From Desulfosporosinus acididurans (GTDB lineage Bacteria; Bacillota; Desulfitobacteriia; Desulfitobacteriales; Desulfitobacteriaceae), in contig NZ_LDZY01000007.1 of the NCBI RefSeq assembly GCF_001029285.1, positions 220,233 to 284,232 on the forward strand: a stretch of 64,000 nucleotides of DNA, given 5' to 3'. The notes below the pieces were generated by a model, which worked only from the letters and a program-made list of their open reading frames with translations, was not told the origin of the DNA and made no database searches. The stretch's first letter is position 1, and each line of letters begins with the position of its first letter. Below, one piece after another: positions 45,281-53,443 of the stretch. Both the position numbers and the translations under genes were made by a program.

Positions 45281-45306
45281 CCCCGGTGTTTTTCATGACA
45301 CCGGGG
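45281..45306. terminator. Hairpin between converging genes
   Basis: CCCCGGTGT (45281-45289) pairs perfectly with ACACCGGGG (45298-45306). It can end the Cys-rich gene on one side and the deacetylase gene on the other. Confidence 0.75.
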
Positions 45307-45328
45307 ACCATATTTTATAAAGTCTTGT

Positions 45329-46453
45329 TTATGCTCCCCAAGTGTCAGGGTTTTCAGGAGTATTAGAGGCTCCGGGAGTGTTAGAGGTTCCGGAAGTGTT
45401 AGAGGTTCCGGAAGTGTTAGAGGTTCCGGGAGTATTAGAGGCTCCGGGAGTATTAGAGGTTCCGGAAGTGTTAGAAGTTCCGGGAGTATTAGAGGCTCCG
45501 GGAGTATTAGAGGTTCCGGAAGTGTTAGAAGTTCTAGGAGTACCAGCGGTTCCAGGAGTTTTAGGATTTCCGGAAGTAGTGGTACTGGTTTCGGTAGACG
45601 TTGTTGGTATGGGTTTGGGGATAGGAATTGGTGCTTTTATCCAACTTATTGTTAAAGGCTCTCCAGTTAATGCCTGGGTTAAATCAGCTATACCTAAATT
45701 CTGTTTCTGAATGATGTTCAATAGCTTCATAAGTTCCTGATCCAGTCCAGGAACCCAATGTAAAAGTATAATATCTCCTGCCTTAAGACCCAGACCGCTT
45801 CTAGTAGTAAATCTGGAGTTTTCCATTTCTGCATCCCACATTACGATATATTTAATTCCAGAATCATGGGCTGCTTGTCCGACTTCAGAATTGAAATCTC
45901 CGTAAGGTGGCCGTAACTCATTAGGTGGCGAACCGAACTGGCTTAAATAATCTATAGGTTGAGAGATCTGATTTTTTTGATCTGTAGGTGACAAATGCGT
46001 CAAATAAGGGTGGTTAACAGTATGGTCTTCGATGTGTCCACCAGCCTTTATAAATTTAAGCCAAAAGTCAGGATGTTTCTGAGCAGCCTGTTCTATAAGA
46101 AAAGTAGTAATGGGTAGATGGTATTGTTGCATTAACTTTATAACTTCTTCGTTTGGATACCAACCGTCATCAATAGTGATATAGACTACGGGCTGTTTCT
46201 CCGGAAGTTCATACACCACTTTGATTGGGCCGGCGGAGGTTCTCGTGGGATTTAGTTGATCCAATGATTCGGAACGATTGTTATTTAAAGTTGCATTGGC
46301 AGATGACGGGGGCTTATTAGGTTTTTTAAGTGAATTAGAATTAAAATAATAATTTTTTACGAAAACTGTAGTGGAAATAACGAGCACTAAAATAAAAAGA
46401 CCTAGGATTTTACCAAAATGTGATCTTAGAGGACTAGCTTTGCCGTACATCAT
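45329..46453 (-). CDS. Polysaccharide deacetylase with repetitive C-terminal tail
   Basis: A 374-residue membrane-anchored or secreted enzyme. A hydrophobic helix near residues 15-35 is followed by the NodB domain: VVYITIDDGWYPNEE (catalytic Asp and metal Asp), HTVNHPYLTHLS (metal His) and ELRPPYGDFN. It likely removes acetyl groups from peptidoglycan or another wall polymer. The last 75 or so residues are a low-complexity tail of GTSNTSGTSNTPGASNTP-type repeats, probably a wall spacer. The ATG at 46453 follows AAGGAG. The repeats are short and can vary in number. Confidence 0.92.
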   Translation of the reverse strand: MMYGKASPLRSHFGKILGLFILVLVISTTVFVKNYYFNSNSLKKPNKPPSSANATLNNNRSESLDQLNPTRTSAGPIKVVYELPEKQPVVYITIDDGWYPNEEVIKLMQQYHLPITTFLIEQAAQKHPDFWLKFIKAGGHIEDHTVNHPYLTHLSPTDQKNQISQPIDYLSQFGSPPNELRPPYGDFNSEVGQAAHDSGIKYIVMWDAEMENSRFTTRSGLGLKAGDIILLHWVPGLDQELMKLLNIIQKQNLGIADLTQALTGEPLTISWIKAPIPIPKPIPTTSTETSTTTSGNPKTPGTAGTPRTSNTSGTSNTPGASNTPGTSNTSGTSNTPGASNTPGTSNTSGTSNTSGTSNTPGASNTPENPDTWGA

Positions 46454-46735
46454 TAAAGCTGTTTCTCCTTCCATAAAATTCCATAATTAGTAATTCGATA
46501 AATAAGCTAAATCTCCTCTAGAATTATCCAATATTAAATTAAGGAGCTTTAGCCAATTGTTCGAATGGACAGATGCGGATCTAAGTAAAATTATGTGGTT
46601 CAAAAAATGTTTAGTTATTTTAAACCACATATGTACTAAGGCGTGAATTAAATGAATGGATGTATATACTAAGAAAAAAAGTTACCTTCCAAAAGTAGAG
46701 TCAATTGGAGGATAACTTTTTAACTACCTATTATT

Positions 46736-47239
46736 TTAAGATTTTGATTCTTTTGCAAGAGTACTACCATTTGAGCCTTCGATAGTAACGATACCACTAA
46801 ATTTAGGCCAACCTAGAACGGCGTTGGCTATAGCAGTTGCAACTTTCTTGTCAGTGTGAAGACTAGTATTAATTGTGACACTCTTACCATTAACTGCTAT
46901 TCGAGAGATGTATTTATACCAAGATTTTTCGTGAGATCCTATTCCATAATTTGTTTTCAAATACGTCTTAAGTTCATTAGTAAGTTCTGTGCTTGTTTCG
47001 GATTTATTAGCTGTGGATTTAGAACTAGTTTTTGCTAATTTAGATCCCTTGGAAGTTGTAGTAGATGATTGCTCGGTTGTTGGTGTCATCGTAGAAAGAG
47101 TTGCTTGGGCATTGTCTGGGGCTTGTTTTTGAGTTGATGAAAGCATTTTACTATTACATCCTGTTGTCGTTAAGGTAATAATCGTGATCCCGGCTGCTAT
47201 AGATATAATCGTTTTTAACTTGCGTTTATTCATTTTCAT
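46736..47239 (-). CDS. Small Ser/Thr-rich lipoprotein
   Basis: A 167-residue protein. The signal peptide ends in a lipobox (ITLTTTGCNS), so the mature protein is anchored by a lipidated Cys. A Ser/Thr/Lys-rich linker of about 60 residues precedes a C-terminal domain of about 80 residues (LKTYLKTNYGIGSHEKSW, then VNGKSVTINTSLHTDKK). No family recognised. The ATG at 47239 follows GAGGAG. Region 46454-46735 has no gene. Confidence 0.8.
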   Translation of the reverse strand: MKMNKRKLKTIISIAAGITIITLTTTGCNSKMLSSTQKQAPDNAQATLSTMTPTTEQSSTTTSKGSKLAKTSSKSTANKSETSTELTNELKTYLKTNYGIGSHEKSWYKYISRIAVNGKSVTINTSLHTDKKVATAIANAVLGWPKFSGIVTIEGSNGSTLAKESKS

Positions 47240-47387
47240 TTTGGCTCCTCTCATTATTTGTACAAGTAATAAATTTATATGAGGGCTTGTAAGAATAATG
47301 ACCTATTTTCATACGATTAAGTGATTAATTAATAGCAAATAATGATTTGACCTTGATTAAAGGTTGACTTTTTATCCTCAAACGAAA

Positions 47388-47427
47388 CCTAACATCCCTC
47401 AAGGATTTGTCGATGAGGGATGTTAGG
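47388..47427. terminator. Hairpin upstream of the first Cys-rich gene
   Basis: CCTAACATCCCTCA (47388-47401) pairs perfectly with TGAGGGATGTTAGG (47414-47427). A related hairpin (51014-51050) lies at the same position before the second Cys-rich gene; both loops contain TTTGTCGA-like sequence. It may be a terminator or a conserved leader structure. Confidence 0.65.
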
Positions 47428-47516
47428 CTTGTAGTATTGATATTTTATCTAAATGTGGTTATAATAGAACATTTGTTCAATAAACAACCAAATATATGTA
47501 CTAAGAGGCAATAAAA

Positions 47517-47679
47517 ATGAGAGATGTCTGTGCTGAGTGTAATAGGAAAATCCTATTGTACGGAACCCTGTGAAGAATGGCTAATTGCCCACGATCAATG
47601 CCCTGTATGCCACAACAAACTCATACATATCGGTGGATGTACTGAGTGCATCACAGGTGATTGGGCGAAGTGTGGTTGA
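47517..47679 (+). pseudogene. Cys-rich mini-protein, copy with a one-base insertion
   Basis: Starts MRDVCAECNRK and then goes out of frame because the A run in AGGAAAATCC is one longer than in the intact copy at 51151. The rest (TEPCEEWLIAHDQCPVCHNK, GGCTECITGDWAKCG) is preserved. Removing one A gives a 53-aa protein. Confidence 0.8.
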
Positions 47680-47894
47680 TATGGTTTGATATTCCTGGAA
47701 CACCGCGTCCAATTCACTTTAGGCATGACGGCAATGTTGTGAAGGTTGAAATGATAAAAAGAATATCTGAAGAGAAGATTGCTGGTAATCGAATGAAGGT
47801 CTATGAACGTCAGAGCGAGGTACATGGGTTGATGAAGCAATTTCAGCTAAAGTATGAATTGAATACCTGCAAGTGGTTTTTGTATAAGATTTAG
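47661..47894 (+). pseudogene. Partner gene of the Cys-rich family, 5'-truncated copy
   Basis: Encodes WFDIPGTPRPIHFRHDGN and ends QFQLKYELNTCKWFLYKI, the same protein as at 51315-51563. The first 13 codons are missing by a deletion that fuses it to the end of the Cys-rich gene (overlap with its stop). It may still be translated from a non-canonical start, but it is most likely damaged. Confidence 0.65.
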
Positions 47895-47964
47895 CGCTAG
47901 GATTTTGGGGCGCCAAAACTATATCAAAAATGAACATTTGTAGGATGACTGGGAGGGACTTTTT

Positions 47965-48525
47965 ATGAGTGCATGTTTATGGCCTGGAAAAAATCAATTG
48001 ATGAAGGAGTATCATGACAATGAGTGGTGTGTTCCAAGTCATGATGATTCATATATATTTGAAATGCTTATATTAGAAGGTGCTCAATCAGGATTATCAT
48101 GGAATATAGTACTTTCCAAAAGAGAAGATTATCAAAGAGCTTTCCACAATTTTGATATCACCTATTGCTCAATGCTGAGCGACGAAAAACTCGAAGGTAT
48201 CAAAGATCAATATAATGTTATTAAACATCTATCGAAACTAAAAGCTGTAAGAAGCAATGCCAAAGAAGTTATCAAAATCCAATCGGAATTTGGAAGTTTT
48301 TCGAATTTTTTGTGGCGTTACGTTGATTTTAAACCAGTGATAAATCATTGGGAATCTGATGGAGATATTCCTGCTCAGACTACTCTCTCAGAACAAATCA
48401 GTAAAGATTTAAAACAACGAAATTTTAAATTCGTGGGTCCAGTAATAATATACTCATTTATGCAAGCAATAGGCATGGTTGATGATCATATAAGAACATG
48501 CCCTCACCATTTTAAGAACCGATAA
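47965..48525 (+). CDS. tag: DNA-3-methyladenine glycosylase I (Tag)
   Basis: A 186-residue base-excision repair enzyme that removes 3-methyladenine from DNA. CLWPGKNQLMKEYHDNEWCVP matches the Tag N-terminus with a zinc-ligand Cys and His; LILEGAQSGLSWNIVLSKRE and FVGPVIIYSFMQAIGMVDDH are the substrate pocket and HhH-like region; CPHH near the end completes the zinc site. GGGAGGG precedes the ATG at 47965. Length is normal. Confidence 0.95.
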   Translation: MSACLWPGKNQLMKEYHDNEWCVPSHDDSYIFEMLILEGAQSGLSWNIVLSKREDYQRAFHNFDITYCSMLSDEKLEGIKDQYNVIKHLSKLKAVRSNAKEVIKIQSEFGSFSNFLWRYVDFKPVINHWESDGDIPAQTTLSEQISKDLKQRNFKFVGPVIIYSFMQAIGMVDDHIRTCPHHFKNR

Positions 48526-48558
48526 AACTTAAATAATATATAGGGGAAAAGGAATAAC

Positions 48559-48885
48559 ATGAAAGATATGAACTTAAGTGAAGTTGTTGAACGTTCTGTT
48601 CAAATAAGAAAGCACTATCACAATTTGGAAAAGCAGTACCATGAAAAGGAATGGTCAGTCGAAGAAGATGCACTAGCTTTTCTAACAGATGCTGGATTGG
48701 TCGGTCGTTTGACAATGTCTCAACAGGGGCGTTGGCTGACAAATGGGAAAACTGTACCTGAACTGGAATATAAGCTCGGCGAATGTATATGGTGGATAAT
48801 TATTTTGGCTGAACGCATGGATATTAAAATTAGTGATGCAATGGAAAAATTCTTATCCAAAAAGGAAAAACTTTTACAGGATTAA
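48559..48885 (+). CDS. MazG-like nucleotide pyrophosphohydrolase
   Basis: A 108-residue helical protein. YHEKEWSVEEDALAFLTDAG and ELEYKLGECIWWIIILAERM resemble the E-x2-E...E-x2-D pattern of the MazG/all-alpha NTP pyrophosphatase family, although the second motif is E-x2-C-x2-W here. GGGGAAAAGG precedes the ATG. It may clean up non-canonical nucleotides, which would fit the tag gene next to it. Assignment is moderate because of the altered motif. Confidence 0.7.
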   Translation: MKDMNLSEVVERSVQIRKHYHNLEKQYHEKEWSVEEDALAFLTDAGLVGRLTMSQQGRWLTNGKTVPELEYKLGECIWWIIILAERMDIKISDAMEKFLSKKEKLLQD

Positions 48886-48933
48886 GTTAATAAGTAAGCG
48901 ATAATTTTTGTGAATATATGTCCACCTAGAACG

Positions 48934-50415
48934 CAGCAGTTTAGCCTCTAGCACAATTAAACCATTGATCTCACTGGTAATATTACAGATTTCAGAAGTG
49001 TATCAAATTCGGACTTTTTCTCTCTCTTGCTTCCTGCTAAAATCAGATTGGAAGAGAGGATGAAATGCGAAAGAACGACTTTGTAAAATTAGTAAACTAC
49101 ATGAAGAATGTTTATCAGATAGATCATGGTTTGAATCAATTATCTGACGGAAGAGTTAAGCCCACTTATTGCACGGGTCAAGTTATTCTGCCTGTGCTTT
49201 TAGGTTTTTTGCTTAGAATAAAAAGCTTTAACGAGCTGAATTTTATGATAAAGAATCATGAGTTTAGTAAACTATTTCCCCGAAGAACTAAGCTGCCGCA
49301 AATTGATGCCATTAGAGATACGCTGAAGGTCCTAGATCTCGAAGGACTAAAACAAGTCAATCAAAACATCGTAAAAACAGCTGTTGAGAATAAAGTTTTC
49401 GACAATGGAACGATTGATGGAACAAAGTTTTTTGGGAGCAATAAGAAAAGTTGTCCAGAATGCTTGAAAAATATCAAAGGCAATAAGATCCATAGTTTCC
49501 ATAGTGGCGCTGTCATATCAACAGTGGGTAAAGGTTCCAAACTGGTGATTGGCTTTGAAATGTACAGGCCCGGAGAAGATTCTGCTTCAAAGGATGAGGG
49601 TGAGCTGAACGTTGCGAAAAGGTTGCTTTCAAGCACCATGAAGAGCCAAAAAAGATTAATGGATGTTGTCGTTTATGATGCCCTTGCCTGTAATTCAGTT
49701 TGGATTAACCACTGCAAAAACCTCGGCATTGATACCATAGTCCGAGCAAAAAATAATAATAATAATAAGAGTTTGCGGTCAGCAAGAAAGAAGACAAATA
49801 AGTCGAAGACAGTTGGTGTTTGGGAAGATGAAAAGGGATTCGAGAAAGTAGAAGTTTACGAGTCAACATTTACCATGGACAATGTTGATCAACCGTTACG
49901 TTTTGTAAAATTTACAATGCAACATAAGGACAAGAAGCGTACACAACTTATGATAGTGACGACCTCTATGGATATGGCCCATAAAACTTTGTTCAAAATC
50001 ATTAGAGCGCGTTGGGATATAGAGAACTCAATCTTTAACAACCTTAAGAGTGAATATGGCTTAGAGCATTGTTTTGTGCGCGGCGGGAATGCCGTAGAAG
50101 CAGTGCTCAATTTAATCTTTATTGCATCAAATCTATCTCATGCAGTTATTTTTGGTGAGGCGACTGAGAAACCATTTCACAACTCAACGAGAAATGGTAA
50201 GGCTTTTATTAAAAGGACTATATCTGCTGAAGTCTAATGCCGAAACAGTTTTTAGTAGTTCATAGAGAAATAATAGTAAATAAGAAAGCTAATTTTGGGG
50301 TAGGGGAAGGTGTAGCCTCCGTGCAGTTAAATTAAGTAAATAATGTTGATATAATACATAATGAGTCAATTCCTTAGCAATGATCGGTAGAAATCAAATG
50401 GAAGCTAAATTGCTC
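48934..50415 (+). mobile_element. Insertion sequence, longest copy (about 1.48 kb)
   Basis: It begins CAGCAGTTTAGC (48934) and ends GCTAAATTGCT (50404-50414); the ends are inverted repeats differing by one base. It holds one transposase gene. Remnants of the same element lie at 6874, 20380, 22589, 30702 and 60062. No clear target-site duplication could be read. Confidence 0.9.
49065..50237 (+). CDS. DDE transposase with a 24-base deletion
   Basis: A 390-residue DDE transposase, probably IS4-like. DGTKFFGSNKKSCPEC holds the first Asp, VVVYDALACNSVWIN the second, and IIRARWDIENSIFNNLKSEYG the Glu with the R-x-x-x-E...K-type context. Compared with the remnant at 30962-31336, it lacks YTVAAIDG just before the first Asp. 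The deletion (24 bases) lies between two direct repeats of GATTGATGGA, so the Asp is regenerated but the strand leading to it is lost. The enzyme may be inactive. Confidence 0.85.
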   Translation: MRKNDFVKLVNYMKNVYQIDHGLNQLSDGRVKPTYCTGQVILPVLLGFLLRIKSFNELNFMIKNHEFSKLFPRRTKLPQIDAIRDTLKVLDLEGLKQVNQNIVKTAVENKVFDNGTIDGTKFFGSNKKSCPECLKNIKGNKIHSFHSGAVISTVGKGSKLVIGFEMYRPGEDSASKDEGELNVAKRLLSSTMKSQKRLMDVVVYDALACNSVWINHCKNLGIDTIVRAKNNNNNKSLRSARKKTNKSKTVGVWEDEKGFEKVEVYESTFTMDNVDQPLRFVKFTMQHKDKKRTQLMIVTTSMDMAHKTLFKIIRARWDIENSIFNNLKSEYGLEHCFVRGGNAVEAVLNLIFIASNLSHAVIFGEATEKPFHNSTRNGKAFIKRTISAEV

Positions 50416-50463
50416 CTGATGAACTAGTAAGTTATTTCTCCGATTTGTAGATGTGGATGTTTA

Positions 50464-50967
50464 CTATCGATTGTAGCGCCCTTGATAACCTGGAAAACTG
50501 CTTAATTCACCATTTGTAAGAAGTCTAAACCCCATCTTAATCCAGAATGAACGGGCCTCGGTAAGGGAACCGAGAATAATATACCTAAACCCAAAATCGC
50601 TTGCAAAATCTTTTAGCCAATTAATACAATAAGTTCCGATCCCTCTTCGTCTAAGTTGCAAAGGCAATGTTAATCGATCAACGTAAATTCCCTGTTCTGA
50701 ATTACAGAAATGAAAGCAAAATTGAGTAAATTCTTCCTGCGTTAGATCTTCTAAATTTACCTCATGAGGGTTATAATTTATTACTTGAAATTGAAGTTTA
50801 TGGTTTATGCTTAAGAAGTCTATTAAAATTTCTGCTCTGATCCGGAAGCTCTCATAAGGAAAAATCCTGTAGAGCTCTCTTGGCACAGGTGTTTGTATTT
50901 CATGAACAAATATTCCAGTATCATTTAATTTATTAGGATAGCATGATAAAATCACTCCCTTTCGCAT
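50464..50967 (-). CDS. GNAT-family acetyltransferase
   Basis: About 167 residues. The acetyl-CoA signature is in LPLQLRRRGIGTYCINWL (R/Q-x-x-G-x-G/A type), followed by FGFRYIILGSLTEARSFW and KMGF, as in GNAT enzymes. The N-terminal part has no recognised family. ATG 50967 is chosen; there is no strong ribosome binding site, and an ATG at 50994 is also in frame. Substrate unknown. Confidence 0.8.
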   Translation of the reverse strand: MRKGVILSCYPNKLNDTGIFVHEIQTPVPRELYRIFPYESFRIRAEILIDFLSINHKLQFQVINYNPHEVNLEDLTQEEFTQFCFHFCNSEQGIYVDRLTLPLQLRRRGIGTYCINWLKDFASDFGFRYIILGSLTEARSFWIKMGFRLLTNGELSSFPGYQGRYNR

Positions 50968-51013
50968 GAATAAAACTTTTGTTTGGTATAGCATATGTAT
51001 CTAAAATGGAATT

Positions 51014-51050
51014 ATCAACCCTCTTCAATTTTTTGTCGATGAGGGTTGAT
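51014..51050. terminator. Hairpin upstream of the intact Cys-rich gene
   Basis: ATCAACCCTC (51014-51023) pairs with GAGGGTTGAT (51041-51050). It is related in position and loop sequence to the hairpin at 47388-47427. Confidence 0.6.
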
Positions 51051-51150
51051 ATAATTTTATGTAAGAAATGTTGATGTAAAAAAAGAGAACTGAACAATGG
51101 GAACGTAAGTTCTATATACAACCAAATATATGTACTGAGAGGCAATAAAA

Positions 51151-51312
51151 ATGAAAGATGTCTGCGCTGAGTGTAATAGGAAATCCTATTGTACGGAACC
51201 CTGTGAAGAATGGTTAATTGTCCATGATCAATGCCCTGTATGCCACAACAAACTAATACATATCGGAGGATGCACCGAATGTATTACGGGTGATTGGGCG
51301 AAGTGTGGCTAG
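51151..51312 (+). CDS. Cys-rich mini-protein, intact copy (53 aa, 9 Cys)
   Basis: Starts MKDVCAECNRKSYCTEPC and ends GGCTECITGDWAKCG. Nine Cys include three CxxC pairs (5/8, 28/31, 41/44). This density suggests zinc or iron-sulfur binding or a redox role. I recognise no family. GAGAGGC precedes the ATG. The leader ACCAAATATATGTACT is shared with the copy at 47517. The 82-aa partner gene starts 3 bases after the stop, so the two are probably co-translated. Confidence 0.75.
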   Translation: MKDVCAECNRKSYCTEPCEEWLIVHDQCPVCHNKLIHIGGCTECITGDWAKCG

Positions 51313-51314
51313 AG

Positions 51315-51563
51315 ATGAAAGGCGTTATGGCTCCTATCGAAATGATCGCATGGTTTGATATCCCCGGTACATCGCGTCCGATTCGCTTTCGGCATGAAGG
51401 CAACGTTATTAAAGTTGAGATAATTATAAGAATATCTGAAGAGAAAATTGCCGGAAACCGAATGAGGATTTATGATTGTCAGAGTGAGATCCATGGGCTA
51501 ATGAAACAATTTCAATTGAAGTATGAGCTAAATACGTGTAAGTGGTTCTTGTGGAAGATATAA
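51315..51563 (+). CDS. Partner of the Cys-rich mini-protein (DUF6504-like)
   Basis: An 82-residue protein: MKGVMAPIEMIAWFDIPG, then SRPIRFRHEGNVIKVE and QFQLKYELNTCKWFLWKI. It looks like a small beta-barrel of the kind in DUF6504-type proteins, though this likeness is only from memory of the pattern. It immediately follows the Cys-rich gene, as it does (truncated) at 47661. Function unknown. Confidence 0.7.
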   Translation: MKGVMAPIEMIAWFDIPGTSRPIRFRHEGNVIKVEIIIRISEEKIAGNRMRIYDCQSEIHGLMKQFQLKYELNTCKWFLWKI

Positions 51564-51669
51564 ATGGATCTAAGATTTGATGTTCGATAAGTGGGAGTTT
51601 AGTGAACCAATTAACCTTATTAGTTTAATTCTAAGAGTTGGGTTGTACTCTGGAACGGAATGTTATTTT

Positions 51670-52146
51670 TTAAATAGGGTTCCTTATAAGAGAGCTTGTT
51701 TTGACGAATACCCAGGTAATAGTTGTCCACCAAAACAAAAAAGTAAGATAAGCAAAGTATGGATAATACCAGGGTTTAAAATCAAATAAGCCTACATTAT
51801 GAACCAAGTAACCATATCCAACACTGAAAACCGCAAATCCTAAAACATAAGCATATTGAAATAACTTTTGTAACGGTAAAAAACGGAGAAAGATCATAAC
51901 GGTTAAAATCCAACTGGGAGGAGAAAGTAAATTTTCTCCTAAAACATTAAAAATGCCAGCATTTTTAAAGCATATAATGTGTAGTACATTCTGAAATAAG
52001 CCAACTACTACTACATCACCAAATCCTCCAAAAAGCACACCGTAAATAAAGTAGTTTTTTAAATCTTTCTGGGGGATGGTTAGAATTACGATTATGAAAG
52101 CTATTAATATATACGATGGATAAAATAATGTAGACAGATAAAACAC
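51670..52146 (-). CDS. Membrane protein of the CBO0543-like type
   Basis: A 158-residue protein with about five hydrophobic helices (YPSYILIAFIIVILTIP, YFIYGVLFGGFGDVVVVGLF, WILTVMIFLRFLPLQ, YVLGFAVFSVGYGYLV, FAYLTFLFWWTTITWVFV). The pattern fits the small CBO0543-type membrane family of spore formers. Function unknown. It starts with GTG at 52146. It overlaps the antisense of a short unrelated ORF only. Confidence 0.72.
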   Translation of the reverse strand: MFYLSTLFYPSYILIAFIIVILTIPQKDLKNYFIYGVLFGGFGDVVVVGLFQNVLHIICFKNAGIFNVLGENLLSPPSWILTVMIFLRFLPLQKLFQYAYVLGFAVFSVGYGYLVHNVGLFDFKPWYYPYFAYLTFLFWWTTITWVFVKTSSLIRNPI

Positions 52147-52425
52147 AACCTTTGCTCTTTTCTGTTGATAGTTTGATACTAGTAAGATTTTTTATGCATA
52201 AACATAAGTTTAACCCCTACGTAAATTACTATTCTTCATTTGAGTTTCCAGAACAAAAGTAGGGGTAACTTACCTTCGCTAAAGACCCATTTAACGAAAC
52301 TCTTATTAAATATTGACTTGCAATACACACCATACAGAGCTATCATGTCCTACAACCCTGGTGTAACCATCGGGCGATGTTATTCGTTATAGTTTAATCA
52401 TGGGAAATGTTAAGTGATGATGATT

Positions 52426-52450
52426 AAGAGCTACCCGTCGGATAGCTCTT
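52426..52450. terminator. Hairpin terminator
   Basis: AAGAGCTA (52426-52433) pairs with TAGCTCTT (52443-52450), followed by TT on the plus strand. It lies at the 3' end of the 43-aa minus-strand gene. The stretch 52147-52425 shows no gene. Confidence 0.6.
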
Positions 52451-52460
52451 TTAGTTTCAA

Positions 52461-52592
52461 CTATTCTAGGGATTCATTTTTTGATTCTGCTTGATTTTCG
52501 TTTTCTTCCATAGAATACGATAAATAATAAGATAAGGGATCACTTTTGGCAATGTATGATAACATCTTAGAAAAGCTTGTTATAAAGGTCAT
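52461..52592 (-). CDS. Mini-protein, 43 aa, with a perfect ribosome binding site
   Basis: The ATG at 52592 follows AGGAGGTGAT, the full anti-Shine-Dalgarno complement. It reads MTFITSFSKMLSYIAKSDPL and ends with an acidic Glu/Asn/Gln-rich tail. Short, hydrophobic-plus-acidic proteins like this are common in spore formers. No family recognised. It is too short for most gene finders. Confidence 0.6.
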   Translation of the reverse strand: MTFITSFSKMLSYIAKSDPLSYYLSYSMEENENQAESKNESLE

Positions 52593-53051
52593 AGGATCAC
52601 CTCCTAATAGTTGTTTTATGGTTACCGTAATATGGAATATTATACGGTTAAGTTTAATTATTGTGGCGGCCTTTTAATTCAATTTAAATTATATGGCTTA
52701 TTGCCAAAGACAGTCCTCCCAGGACGAACACCCAGCTTCATACCAGTAGTTTTCTAGATGTCAACATTATAGAGAATCAAAGCAATATGGAGAATTTAGA
52801 AGATGATCGTTCGTCTAAGAAACGCTCAAAAGGCTAGATTAGAAAACGCCAAAATTGGCACTCATGCCTGAATTTGGCGTTTTTTGAGTAGTGGATGTAC
52901 CTGAAACTTGTCATAGCGCCCATTATAGGACACATCCTATAGAGGTAAATACTTGCCGTAATGCGAATACTTATTAATGAACGTTTGTAGGAAATGGTGA
53001 AGTAAAGATTATTTAACAAAAGAAATAAATCAGAATTTGAGGTGAAATACT
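52593..53051. other. Intergenic with a terminator
   Basis: A hairpin with AAAACGCCAAAATT (52843-52856) and AATTTGGCGTTTTT (52871-52884) and a T run is a good terminator. The remainder shows no gene. Confidence 0.65.
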
Positions 53052-53417
53052 CTGGACAACTATACAAGAGAAGAATTAGAAAAAGCTCTAAAAATTGTTT
53101 TTTCAATTATTAGTAGATGTGAAAAAACGCAGCCAAAATTTCTGGAAGGCACCTCTCAGCACTCACTCCTTAAGAATAGGATAAAAGCAATGTATATTTC
53201 AAAATCATTAATAACTGATGAAAATGTTTTGGACAAGTATACAAAAGATGAATTGATAGAAGCACTGCGACCCGTGTCTTCAATTATCAGCAAATGCGAA
53301 AAAGCACAGCAAAAATTTGCGGAGGGTACCTCTCATCACACTCGCTTTAAGAGCATGATAAAAGCTATGGATATTTCAAGATCATTGATAAAAGATGAAA
53401 TTCGTAAAAGAGGTTGA
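53052..53417 (+). CDS. Duplicated-domain small protein with a CTG start position
   Basis: About 121 residues in two tandem copies of one 55-residue helical unit: YTREELEKALKIVFSIISRC with EGTSQHSLLKNRIKAMYISK, then YTKDELIEALRPVSSIISKC with EGTSHHTRFKSMIKAMDISR. GAGGTG lies 8 bases before CTG at 53052; there is no ATG, GTG or TTG before 53190 at a usable position, and 53190 would encode only the second copy. The start may therefore be a rare CTG or a mutated ATG/TTG. Function unknown. Confidence 0.65.
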   Translation: MDNYTREELEKALKIVFSIISRCEKTQPKFLEGTSQHSLLKNRIKAMYISKSLITDENVLDKYTKDELIEALRPVSSIISKCEKAQQKFAEGTSHHTRFKSMIKAMDISRSLIKDEIRKRG

Positions 53418-53443
53418 AAAAGAATGACCTGGAGGTAGGAAGT

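Noticed and set aside
45340..45570. CRISPR array
   Set aside because: The repeats are in-frame, spacer-free units of the deacetylase C-terminal tail.
52834..53106. 90-aa minus-strand ORF
   Set aside because: It overlaps a terminator and the antisense of the duplicated-domain gene and lacks a ribosome binding site.
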